A program made the position numbers and the translations under genes. The notes beneath the pieces were generated by a model. It had not been told where the DNA came from, made no database searches, and was given only the letters and a program-made list of their open reading frames with translations. Positions 1 through 6,454 of a DNA stretch of 9,928 nt are shown here, one piece after another; the first letter of the stretch is position 1; each line of letters begins with the position of its first letter. Source of the stretch: JAKJEP01 sp964580995 (GTDB lineage: Bacteria > Planctomycetota > Phycisphaerae > Sedimentisphaerales > SM23-30); assembly GCA_964580995.1 (NCBI GenBank), contig CAZOMV010000145.1, positions 1 through 9,928 on the forward strand, read 5' to 3'.

Positions 1-13
1 AAAAATAAGGGGG

Positions 14-41
14 TTGACAAGGAAGCCGCCTAATGTAAACT
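14..41 (+). promoter_or_regulatory. Possible sigma70-type promoter upstream of the HEAT-like gene
   Basis: A perfect TTGACA (14-19) is followed after 16 bp by TAAACT (36-41), which matches 4 of 6 positions of the -10 consensus. Transcription would begin near 48, leaving a leader of about 55 nt before the ATG at 105. The -10 is weak, so this is a suggestion only. Confidence 0.3.
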
Positions 42-104
42 TATGACTGTAGAGATCATTATCTCAAGGCGGAAATCTTATGGGAGAGACGAACCGGTAA
101 TGAT

Positions 105-1640
105 ATGTCTGGCGTGCTGTCGGAAATAGAGCGCGGGAATCAATGTCTGGGCTATGTGGTCCCTTGTGAACGGTACCGGCAGCGGCTGGTTTCTTTTGCC
201 TGTCAGGTGAAGCTCCGTCAGGATTCAATAGACCTGTTAAATCAATTCAGCCAAACCAGCCCTTTTACCGAAAGACTGCATGACCAGTTATTGGGACAAG
301 CCAAGCGGGCTTTTTCCGATGGGGATAATGAAAACGGAATCCATATCTGCCAGGCATTAAAAGGAATGCGGAATAAGCAGGTCGGGTGTCATGACCGGTA
401 TACCCTGTGTGGATTGCAGTTGCGGTCATCGGGGGGATTTGTTCTGTCTAATTCCGGTCTTTTCCCGCAGCAATTGGAATTGCAGAGGGCGAGGCTTAGT
501 CCTGAACAGGCCAGACAGAACCGGCTGGAGCTTTGTTCTTTGTACGCCGTATTACGGCAAAATATCTCCCCATTTGCAAAGTCACCAATTTGTTTGCCGT
601 CCGGCGAAGTCTCCTATTCAGAGGTGCTGGCGGAATTTGATCAGCCGAAAATCTATAAAAGCCGGCTCATCCCCTTGTTGGGCTTGGTCATGCCGGACGA
701 TTTGCCGCAGGTAATCGCCAGGCTGAAGAACCGTACATTTAGTCCGGGCGATTGTTTTACGACGAGTCAGATGTGGTGGAAATCCGTTCCGGAAGAAACC
801 TTAAACGATACGGATCTGATAGAGGCCATGCAGTATTGCGGCCGGGATACCGTGCCTTTGTTAAGTGGTTTTCTGGGAAATCCCGAAGCGGAAAAGGCAC
901 TGGTCCTCCGGGCTAAAAGGGGAGATATTTCAGTACGGGAAAAGCTGGAAACCTTTTGGAATTTGCCCGAGCCAGAGGAAGAGGAGGTAGAAAAAATACC
1001 TTTGGTGCTGTATTTCGAAAATAAGTTTAACAAAGCCAGTCCTCATTCTCCGCTGCCGACCCGGAAAATGAATCTTTTGGGTGGTTTGGCGTGTGTGGGT
1101 GATCCGGAGGTTACGGCGGATAGATTCTGGGAGTTGTACAAATCTCATTCTGACGGTAATTTAATGAATCATTATACTTTTATTGAGAATCTGATCCTGC
1201 TTCCTTCCCCGCAGATCAACGGGATTCTTAATAACTATTTTGCGAAAATGGAAAACCAGTATCCCTCTACCGAAGCTTTCGCAAGCAAAGATTTCTATAA
1301 CGAACTATCCCGCTTCCGATTTGCAGGATATGATCTGGTTGGTGTATATGGCGACCGGGACCTTGCGGAATTATATTTCCAACGCATTCTGGCGGGCGAT
1401 CAGGCCGGTTTTCGGTTTGAGATCAGGCAAACACTGCCCTGGCTGGATGGCCATTCCATCGACTTGGTACGAAAGGGACTGATTGGCAAAGATGAAAATC
1501 TGCGCGTTTGGTCGGTGATGACGCTGGAGCGGTTGGGCTATGAATTTCCGGCGGAGGAAATCAAAACCCTTCTTGCCGATCCGAGCTGGAAAGTCCGGCA
1601 AATATCCTCTTCGCAACGGAAACCAGTACAGCCCAAATGA
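105..1640 (+). CDS. HEAT-like repeat protein of unknown function
   Basis: I do not recognise this 511-residue protein. It has no signal peptide or membrane segment and looks cytoplasmic. The C-terminal part (about residues 445-498, with DENLRVWSVMTLERLGY then LLADPSWKVRQ) has the paired-helix look of HEAT-type repeats, and a similar helical stretch around residues 235-290 precedes an acidic run (PEPEEEEVEK). HEAT proteins usually act as binding scaffolds, so a scaffold role is inference. The ATG at 105 is the only standard start near the beginning of the open frame, which opens at 39. Its best Shine-Dalgarno-like run (GGGAGAG, 82-88) is too far away at about 16 nt, so the true start is uncertain. 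The protein stops abruptly after one HEAT-like unit (QISSSQRKPVQPK). It converges on the methyltransferase, whose stop lies 28 bp downstream. Confidence 0.7.
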   Translation: MSGVLSEIERGNQCLGYVVPCERYRQRLVSFACQVKLRQDSIDLLNQFSQTSPFTERLHDQLLGQAKRAFSDGDNENGIHICQALKGMRNKQVGCHDRYTLCGLQLRSSGGFVLSNSGLFPQQLELQRARLSPEQARQNRLELCSLYAVLRQNISPFAKSPICLPSGEVSYSEVLAEFDQPKIYKSRLIPLLGLVMPDDLPQVIARLKNRTFSPGDCFTTSQMWWKSVPEETLNDTDLIEAMQYCGRDTVPLLSGFLGNPEAEKALVLRAKRGDISVREKLETFWNLPEPEEEEVEKIPLVLYFENKFNKASPHSPLPTRKMNLLGGLACVGDPEVTADRFWELYKSHSDGNLMNHYTFIENLILLPSPQINGILNNYFAKMENQYPSTEAFASKDFYNELSRFRFAGYDLVGVYGDRDLAELYFQRILAGDQAGFRFEIRQTLPWLDGHSIDLVRKGLIGKDENLRVWSVMTLERLGYEFPAEEIKTLLADPSWKVRQISSSQRKPVQPK

Positions 1641-1672
1641 AAAACTTTCTATTGGGTTTTTCCGTTTTTCAT
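1637..1672. terminator. Inverted repeat between convergent genes, possible weak terminator
   Basis: ATGAAAAAC (1637-1645) and GTTTTTCAT (1664-1672) form a 9-bp inverted repeat around an 18-nt loop. It overlaps the stop codons of both convergent genes. A smaller stem CCCAA/TTGGG (1633-1657) is followed by TTTTT on the + strand. The stems are AT-rich, so termination efficiency is doubtful. Confidence 0.3.
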
Positions 1673-2475
1673 CTCAGGCCGAGGGCTTTGAAGAAGGTGT
1701 AGCAGAAGGTGCCGTCGGCTTCGGTGGCGCGGTAGAGGTCACGGATGCCTTTATCCCAGGTGGGTTCGTCGGCCCAGCCGAGAGCCAGGGCCTGGTCACG
1801 AACGCCTTCGACCATGGCGATGAAGGTTTTTTTGGAAAAGCCTTCGACCCATTCGGGTTTGCTGGAGTCCACATAGACCATGCGGGGTGAAACGCGGACG
1901 TTACGCAGGCCGGCGCGGGTGATCAGGGGATAGAGTTCCCGACCGATCAGGGAATTGCCCTTCAGGCGGGCCTGGGTTTTGACCAGGCATTCGACGGCCA
2001 GGGTGGCTTCGGCGGTTTGGGGATGACAGTACCAGGAGCCGTGATCGCCTTCGATGGCGGTGAGGGAGCCGCCTTTTTTCAAGACCCGCAGGAGGTGCTG
2101 CAAGGCGGAGACGGGATGGGGAAGATGCTCGAGAACAAAACAAACGAAGATATGGTCGAAGGTTTCATCGGGAAAGGGCAGGTGGAAGATGTCCGCCTGC
2201 TGAAAGGTGACGTTGGTGATGTTTTTTGCAGCTATGAGCCGGCGGGCCTGGGCGAGGGATTCGGAGGAAATATCGATGGATGTAATATGGCAATCCGGAT
2301 TCTGGCGGGCCAGGGTGATGGTCTGGGCCCCGACGCCGCAGCCGCTTTCGAGGATGGTGCTGCCCGGGGGGTAGAGGGTATCCTGGTGCAGCAGCTCGAC
2401 GAGGGTATTGGCCTGATCGAAGAGCCTCAATGCCTCTCTTTCCGAATAGCCATGAACATATTCATTATTACTCAT
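1669..2475 (-). CDS. Class I SAM-dependent methyltransferase
   Basis: This 268-residue cytoplasmic enzyme should transfer a methyl group from S-adenosylmethionine to an unidentified small-molecule or lipid acceptor. The Rossmann-type glycine motif ILESGCGVGA lies at residues 41-50, the acidic strand-2 end SIDIS near 68, and the motif-II region ADIFHLPF...FDHIFVCFVLEHL at 94-118. This is the Methyltransf_11/UbiE-like layout; the C-terminal half (about 145-268) is probably the acceptor domain. I chose the start at 2475 because AGGAG (2483-2487, complement) sits 7 nt upstream and a consensus promoter lies at 2516-2543. The frame stays open to an ATG at 2628, but those 51 extra residues would be encoded across that promoter. 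The gene diverges from the TPR/rluD pair and converges on the HEAT-like gene, so it appears monocistronic. The substrate cannot be inferred. Confidence 0.88.
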   Translation of the reverse strand: MSNNEYVHGYSEREALRLFDQANTLVELLHQDTLYPPGSTILESGCGVGAQTITLARQNPDCHITSIDISSESLAQARRLIAAKNITNVTFQQADIFHLPFPDETFDHIFVCFVLEHLPHPVSALQHLLRVLKKGGSLTAIEGDHGSWYCHPQTAEATLAVECLVKTQARLKGNSLIGRELYPLITRAGLRNVRVSPRMVYVDSSKPEWVEGFSKKTFIAMVEGVRDQALALGWADEPTWDKGIRDLYRATEADGTFCYTFFKALGLR

Positions 2476-2515
2476 TTTGCAACTCCTGGGGTGATAATAC
2501 CAACCGATCCAGAGC

Positions 2516-2543
2516 ATTATAGCTATCCGAAGAACTGCCGCAA
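2516..2543 (-). promoter_or_regulatory. Sigma70-type promoter of the methyltransferase gene
   Basis: On the minus strand TTGCGG (2538-2543) and a perfect TATAAT (2516-2521) are separated by 16 bp. Transcription would start near 2509, giving a leader of about 34 nt that contains the AGGAG ribosome-binding site. The box lies inside the longest possible ORF of the methyltransferase and so argues for the shorter start. Confidence 0.55.
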
Positions 2544-2651
2544 TGATTATATAAGCAGGAAGATTGGAGTTTGAGAAAACACGCAAATTGCCTATCTTAA
2601 CATTTTGCTTTACCAAAATTCCTTTCATACGCCAGCCCTGATAAATGCCTC

Positions 2652-2680
2652 TTGACTTGCCATCTAAAATCGGTCAAAAT
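2652..2680 (+). promoter_or_regulatory. Candidate promoter of the TPR-rluD operon
   Basis: TTGACT (2652-2657) lies 17 bp from CAAAAT (2675-2680), which fits 4 of 6 -10 positions. An alternative -10, GATAAT (2682-2687), is closer to consensus but has a 24-bp spacer. The ATG is about 50 nt downstream, with an AAAGGA ribosome-binding site at 2718-2723. Confidence 0.4.
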
Positions 2681-2732
2681 AGATAATTAAGCATTTTATA
2701 ACAAAAAGTATTACATTAAAGGATATTTACGA

Positions 2733-3566
2733 ATGCGAGCAGAAGAAAGACATAAGCTAAAAACCAATGAACTGGCGGAATCCCTCAGTGAATTACCGGA
2801 ATATTTTCGGAAGCACGGCAATAAAATTCTGACTGGGGGCATTGTGGTGCTGGTAGTGGTGCTGGGATTTTTCTGGTGGCGGAACGCCCAGGCCAATACC
2901 CGCATGGAAAATATAGCCACTTTAAATGATCTGCTGGCCCAAAAAAACCAGATGCAGGCATTGACCGCCCAAAAAGCACAATTGGAAAAGAACGCCAATG
3001 ACAGTAGCCTGCCTTATGACGCGACCACCCTGGCTGGAGCACTCCAGACGGTGGCGGAGAAGGCGTCAGGCAGTTCAACGGCCATGATCGCCATGCAGGA
3101 GCAGGCCGAAGCCCTCCGTTCGCAGTTGTTATATTCCAGCCTGCCGATCACCGACGAGCAGAGAAAAAACCTGTGTACGCAGGCGGAAGGTATCTATGAG
3201 CAGATGAAACGGGAGTTCCCGAATTCTCATGTGGCGTATGGTTCGGCGAATCTGGGACTGGGCCTGCTGGCGGAAGAGCAGGGGAATTGGGATAAGGCCC
3301 GCGAAATTTATAATCAGATGGTGGCGGATGGCCAGTCCCGATTGGCAGGCACGATGTTCCCGGTGCAAGCCCAGATCCGTCTGAAAAAAATCGACGAAAT
3401 ATCCAAGCCGATTGAATTTCCACTGCCAGCGATTGCCCCGGCCGCTTCCAGCGAACCGGCGGCAGCCCCTGGTGAACCGGCGGCAGTTCCCAGCGAACCG
3501 GCGGCAGAACCGGCACCGGCTCAGACGGCTACCGAGGCTTCCGTCCCAACGGAATCTGAAAAGTAA
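2733..3566 (+). CDS. Membrane-anchored TPR protein (planctomycete YfgM-like)
   Basis: A 277-residue protein with a single membrane segment. A charged N-terminal tail (MRAEERHKLKTNELAE) is followed by a hydrophobic helix at about 32-49 (ILTGGIVVLVVVLGFFWW). A Gln/Lys/Ala-rich, probably coiled-coil stretch spans 58-90. A TPR-like pair of helices lies at about 165-200 (ANLGLGLLAEEQGNWDKAREIYNQM). The tail (232-277) is low-complexity Pro/Ala/Glu. The layout recalls YfgM-type proteins, which help secreted proteins leave the Sec translocon; that role is only an analogy here. The tail contains three copies of a 21-bp unit. The start is supported by AAAGGA 9 nt upstream. The pseudouridine synthase follows 6 bp after the stop, so the two are probably co-transcribed. 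Confidence 0.78.
   Translation: MRAEERHKLKTNELAESLSELPEYFRKHGNKILTGGIVVLVVVLGFFWWRNAQANTRMENIATLNDLLAQKNQMQALTAQKAQLEKNANDSSLPYDATTLAGALQTVAEKASGSSTAMIAMQEQAEALRSQLLYSSLPITDEQRKNLCTQAEGIYEQMKREFPNSHVAYGSANLGLGLLAEEQGNWDKAREIYNQMVADGQSRLAGTMFPVQAQIRLKKIDEISKPIEFPLPAIAPAASSEPAAAPGEPAAVPSEPAAEPAPAQTATEASVPTESEK
3453..3507 (+). repeat. 21-bp tandem repeat in the Pro/Ala/Glu tail
   Basis: GAACCGGCGGCAG occurs identically at 3453, 3474 and 3495, a strict 21-bp period encoding EPAA plus three variable residues (A/V, P, G/S). Such a unit can change copy number by slippage without breaking the frame. Confidence 0.8.
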
Positions 3567-3572
3567 CGTTTT

Positions 3573-4649
3573 GTGGCAGATGAAAACCTGATAAACTCCG
3601 ATCTCGAAGAATCCCCGATTACGCAGGAAGCGGAAGAGGATGGCGCTCAACATGCCAGCCTGGTAATTCGACGATTATTGCCAACCCGGCGGATCGATAA
3701 ATATCTGCGGCATCGGTTTTCGGATTTTTCCCGCACCACCATTCAAAAACTCATCGAAGAAGAAGCGGTCAGCGTCAACGGGCATCCCACCAAAAGCAGC
3801 TATCAATTGAATCCGGGGGATCGCGTGGATATCATTCTCCCCCCGCCGCCGATTACGGAAATCCAGCCGGAAGATATTCCGCTGGATATTATTTACGAAG
3901 ATGAGTATATGATCGTTTTGAACAAGCAGACCAATCTGATTGTTCATCCGGCCCGCGGCAACAGCAGCGGGACGCTGGTTAACGGCCTGGTGTATTACAG
4001 CAACAGCCTCTCTACGGTAAACGGGGAATTCCGGCCCGGTATCGTGCACCGGCTCGACCGGAACACCACCGGGGTCATGTGCGTGGCCAAAACCGACACG
4101 GCCCACTGGCGTCTGGCCCATCAGTTTGAACATCGGCAGGTACAGAAAATTTATATGGCAGTAGTGCATGGCACGATGGAACTGGATGCGGATGTCATTG
4201 ATATCCCACTGGGCCGGCATCCGCGGGTGCGGGAAAAATACGCGGCCCGGCCGGATTCGGGCAAAACTGCCGTCACGAAATACGAACTCATCAGGCAATA
4301 CCAGGGCTATGCCCTATTGAAACTTTCCCCCAAAACCGGCAGAACCCACCAGTTGCGGGTCCACATGAGTGTGGCCAAACATCCGATTGTGGCGGACACC
4401 ATGTATGGCGGTAAGATGATGACGCTGGAACAACTGGCCAATGGGCAGGCCTTGCCGCAGGGTGATGAACCCGGTGCCCATCTGGGTAAAGATGATTACA
4501 TCATTGAACGGCAGGCATTACACGCGGCGGAACTGCACATTCGCCATCCCTTCAGCGGCAAGATGATGGATTTTGAGGCCCCGCTGCGGGATGATATCAA
4601 ACTGCTGGTCGATCTACTGGACCGATATCGCCGGGCGCAATTCCAGTAA
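3573..4649 (+). CDS. rluD: RluA-family 23S rRNA pseudouridine synthase (RluD/RluC-like)
   Basis: A 358-residue RNA-modifying enzyme that isomerises uridine to pseudouridine, most likely in 23S rRNA. After an acidic N-terminal extension (about 1-30), an S4 RNA-binding domain spans about 38-88 (RRIDKYLRHRFSDFSRTTIQKLI...GDRVDIILP). The catalytic domain carries the RluA signature HRLDRNTTG (159-167) with catalytic Asp162. The conserved KTGRTHQLRVHM block is at 254-265, followed by PIVADTMYGG. The S4 domain points to the RluC/RluD branch rather than RluA; the exact target uridine cannot be read from sequence. The start is a GTG 6 bp after the TPR gene stop, with a poor ribosome-binding site, so translational coupling is likely. 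A segment at about 281-310 between the last core motif and the C-terminus is probably a lineage-specific insertion. Confidence 0.92.
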   Translation: MADENLINSDLEESPITQEAEEDGAQHASLVIRRLLPTRRIDKYLRHRFSDFSRTTIQKLIEEEAVSVNGHPTKSSYQLNPGDRVDIILPPPPITEIQPEDIPLDIIYEDEYMIVLNKQTNLIVHPARGNSSGTLVNGLVYYSNSLSTVNGEFRPGIVHRLDRNTTGVMCVAKTDTAHWRLAHQFEHRQVQKIYMAVVHGTMELDADVIDIPLGRHPRVREKYAARPDSGKTAVTKYELIRQYQGYALLKLSPKTGRTHQLRVHMSVAKHPIVADTMYGGKMMTLEQLANGQALPQGDEPGAHLGKDDYIIERQALHAAELHIRHPFSGKMMDFEAPLRDDIKLLVDLLDRYRRAQFQ

Positions 4650-4670
4650 GCCAGATGTTTTGCAAAACTG

Positions 4671-4692
4671 CCGTTCCCATGCAGCGGAACGG
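4671..4692 (-). terminator. GC-rich hairpin downstream of cysE
   Basis: CCGTTCC (4671-4677) and GGAACGG (4686-4692) form a perfect 7-bp stem with an 8-nt loop between the convergent rluD and cysE genes. On the minus strand it lies just past the cysE stop and is followed by CAGTTTT, a short T-run. On the + strand no T-run follows. A 12-bp palindrome, GTTTTGCAAAAC (4658-4669), sits beside it. Confidence 0.42.
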
Positions 4693-4697
4693 GGCCG

Positions 4698-5642
4698 TCA
4701 AATCTGGAAATCGGAAAGCAAGCCGCGGGACAGAAAATCGCAGCGGTTTCGGTACCGCAACTCAGCCTGTTTAGCGGTTACCATGCAACCCGGCGGCACC
4801 GACTGGGTCAAAAAGACACTGCCGCCGATGGTCGCTCCTTTACCGATGGTAACATTGCCGAGAATGGAGGCGTTGGAATAAACGATGACATCGTCCTCCA
4901 GGGTAGGGTGGCGTTTGTAATTTCGGATAATCTGGCCGGTCTCATCGTGCGGAAAACTCACAGCCCCCAGCGTAACCCCCTGATACAATTTGCAGTTATC
5001 GCCCAGGATTGCGGTTTCGCCGATTACCACACCGGTACCATGATCGATAAAGAAGCCTTTTCCGATTTGGGCGCCGGGGTGGATATCTATCCCGGTCAGG
5101 CTGTGGGCATGTTCGGTCATGATACGAGGCATAAGGGGCACGGAATTTTTGCGGAGTTCATGCGCCATGCGATAGGTCCCGATGGCAATGGTGGCAGGAT
5201 AGCTAAAGATGATTTCATCGGTATCCCCGGCGGCAGGGTCTCCTTTGTAGGCGGAAAGAACATCGCAAAAGAGAACTTCCCGGATCTGAGGGAGCGTTTC
5301 CAGAAAACGATGTGTGGCATTCTGCGCCCGAAATTCCAGATTGTTGTCTTTATTTTTCCGGCGGCAGTTGAAGCATTGTAAAATCTGCTGATAGAGACGA
5401 AAACTGATCTGTTCCAACTCGGAATGGATATGGCTGGCGATATTATCCAGCGACAGATCCTGTCTGCCGAAAAAACCGGGGAATAACAGGGCGAATAATT
5501 TATCGGTAATGGCGGAAATCTCATCCCGGGAAGGCATGAAGGCACTGCTGATATGATGCAGGCGGGGATTGGCAAAGTAACTATCCTGCAAGGCAACAGT
5601 CAGATTATCGAGATTTACATCCGGTTTATTCAAGACGTTCAC
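4698..5642 (-). CDS. cysE: Serine O-acetyltransferase
   Basis: Transfers acetyl from acetyl-CoA to L-serine, the first step of cysteine synthesis, in the cytoplasm. Numbered from the GTG, the protein has 314 residues: an all-helical N-terminal domain (about 1-180) and a left-handed beta-helix of hexapeptide repeats (about 185-290). By alignment from memory with E. coli CysE, the active-site residues are Asp186 (GIDIHP), His201 (DHGTG) and His245 (KRHPTL), all present. The C-terminus is ...LLSDFQI; a terminal Ile is the residue that docks into CysK in cysteine synthase complexes. I chose the GTG because AAAAGGAG lies 8 nt upstream and a TATAAT box at 5700-5705 would start transcription near 5693. 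The frame remains open to an ATG at 5774, but most of that extension lies upstream of the predicted transcript. The gene is convergent with rluD, and no other cysteine-pathway gene is nearby. Confidence 0.92.
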   Translation of the reverse strand: MNVLNKPDVNLDNLTVALQDSYFANPRLHHISSAFMPSRDEISAITDKLFALLFPGFFGRQDLSLDNIASHIHSELEQISFRLYQQILQCFNCRRKNKDNNLEFRAQNATHRFLETLPQIREVLFCDVLSAYKGDPAAGDTDEIIFSYPATIAIGTYRMAHELRKNSVPLMPRIMTEHAHSLTGIDIHPGAQIGKGFFIDHGTGVVIGETAILGDNCKLYQGVTLGAVSFPHDETGQIIRNYKRHPTLEDDVIVYSNASILGNVTIGKGATIGGSVFLTQSVPPGCMVTAKQAELRYRNRCDFLSRGLLSDFQI

Positions 5643-5699
5643 CAAAAATACTCCTTTTCGATAAAATCTATAACGGGCAAAATTTTTTAACGCGTTCAT

Positions 5700-5726
5700 A
5701 TTATAGCTGCCTGCGGACAACGACAA
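5700..5726 (-). promoter_or_regulatory. Promoter of cysE
   Basis: A perfect TATAAT on the minus strand (5700-5705) is preceded after 15 bp by TTGTCG (5721-5726, 4 of 6 matches). The spacer is short but the -10 is ideal. The predicted leader of about 50 nt contains AAAAGGAG before the GTG at 5642. Confidence 0.48.
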
Positions 5727-5907
5727 CTGGAATTTATGAATATTTTCCATGAAAATTATGGTAACATACTGCAAATCAAGGAATTAGTGTCATTCCTGCG
5801 ATGAATCCCCCTGACAAACAGGCTGATTTTACCGATTTCTTTTATAGATTTGAGGTCTTACCGCCTCGATTCTATCCCTGTTGGTGACAAATACTTATTA
5901 ATTTCTG

Positions 5908-5935
5908 TTGCCATTGCCAGGTTATGGGGTATAAT
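5908..5935 (+). promoter_or_regulatory. Promoter of the tRNA-Pro gene
   Basis: TTGCCA (5908-5913, 5 of 6) and a perfect TATAAT (5930-5935) are 16 bp apart. Transcription would start near 5942, about 20 nt before the mature tRNA. The short leader contains GTTGAT/ATCAAC (5945-5961), a 6-bp inverted repeat ending at the first tRNA base. Confidence 0.6.
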
Positions 5936-5960
5936 TTTTAGCTCGTTGATCAAAAATCAA

Positions 5961-6035
5961 CGGGGAGTAGCTCAGCTTGGCTAGAGCGCTGCGTTCGGGA
6001 CGCAGAGGTCGCAAGTTCAAATCTTGTCTCCCCGA
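5961..6035 (+). tRNA. tRNA-Pro (anticodon CGG)
   Basis: A full cloverleaf can be folded. The acceptor stem is CGGGGAG/CTCCCCG with discriminator A at 6035, and the D-arm stem is GCTC/GAGC. The anticodon stem CTGCG/CGCAG holds loop TTCGGGA, giving anticodon CGG (5996-5998), which reads CCG proline codons. The variable loop is short, and the T-arm GCAAG/CTTGT has loop TTCAAAT. CCA is not encoded. TTTTT (6036-6040) follows directly and may end transcription. The gene stands alone and marks the point where core-type genes give way to mobile-element remnants. Confidence 0.95.
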
Positions 6036-6120
6036 TTTTTCTAAATATTTATATTTGAATAAGTTATACGATTTTCTGGGGATGTGAGATTTTAATTATT
6101 TATTTAATTTGATTTTTTGT

Positions 6121-6141
6121 CACGCAGAATTCACGCAGAAT
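6121..6141. repeat. Short direct repeat CACGCAGAAT
   Basis: CACGCAGAAT occurs twice in tandem with an 11-bp period (6121-6130 and 6132-6141). It lies about 20 bp beyond the stop codon of the broken helix-turn-helix gene. No function can be assigned. Confidence 0.5.
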
Positions 6142-6159
6142 AGAATCGCGAAATGTAAT

Positions 6160-6342
6160 TTAATCCAGTTTTTTGGGACGCCCCCGGCCTCTTTTTTGAT
6201 CTCCGTTTGCAGCAACGATATCTAATTCTGACTTGTCAAAAGCCAGATGACCAGAATTTTTTTGGGGAAATAATACCCCTTTTCTAATCAGCCTATGAAT
6301 GGCGAGATCGGGACGAGTTATACCCAGCCGATCCAGGCCAGG
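6160..6342 (-). pseudogene. Remnant of a helix-turn-helix (excisionase/MerR-like) DNA-binding protein
   Basis: Sixty codons run from an in-frame TAA (6343-6345) to a TAA at 6160-6162 with no ATG, GTG or TTG near the beginning. The translation reads LDRLGITRPDLAIHRLIRKG, then VLFPQKNSGHLAFDKSELD, then an RGRGRPKK tail. This matches the layout of small HTH_17-type proteins: LGIT...IHRLIRKG is the helix-turn-helix, VLFP...HLAF the wing, SELDIV the closing helix, and GRPKK an AT-hook-like tail. Continuing upstream past the TAA, the frame reads FTFV, plausibly the original start region, so a nonsense mutation or decay is likely. REP-like repeats begin about 30 bp further upstream. Family assignment is by eye and the protein is probably no longer made in full. 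Confidence 0.45.
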
Positions 6343-6372
6343 TTATACAAATGTGAAAACTAAACGAATGAT

Positions 6373-6407
6373 CGCCCGCCTGTCATTCCCGCGCAGGCGG
6401 GAATCCA
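6373..6407. repeat. REP-like hairpin repeat, copy 1
   Basis: A 35-bp unit, CGCCCGCC plus one base, then GTCATTCCCGCGCAGGCGGG, then AATCCA. It folds as ATTCCCGC/GCGGGAAT (8-bp perfect stem, loop GCAG). This is the common bacterial intergenic palindrome type (GTCATTCC...GGAATCCA). A second copy lies 82 bp downstream in the same orientation. Confidence 0.8.
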
Positions 6408-6454
6408 TCTTCGTTTCCTCCGCTTACCTGCCATGTCCTCATATACCACTCGAA

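Noticed and set aside
1..20. AAATAAGGGGGTTGAC at the window start resembling the 18-bp RAYT repeat
   Set aside because: The match is short and inexact, and no second hairpin arm is visible, so chance is the simplest explanation.
43..129. A 28-codon frame (starting MTVEIIISRR) overlapping the start of the HEAT-like gene
   Set aside because: It has no clear ribosome-binding site or family resemblance. I mention it only as a possible sign of a start or frame problem.
1540..2574. Long open frames on the + strand opposite the methyltransferase
   Set aside because: They lie antisense to a gene with clear SAM-binding motifs, and their Gly/Asp-rich translations match no pattern; they are shadows of its codon use.
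5801..5887. A 28-codon frame (starting MNPPDKQADF) between cysE and tRNA-Pro
   Set aside because: It has no ribosome-binding site, no recognisable sequence pattern and no partner gene; its length is within chance expectation.
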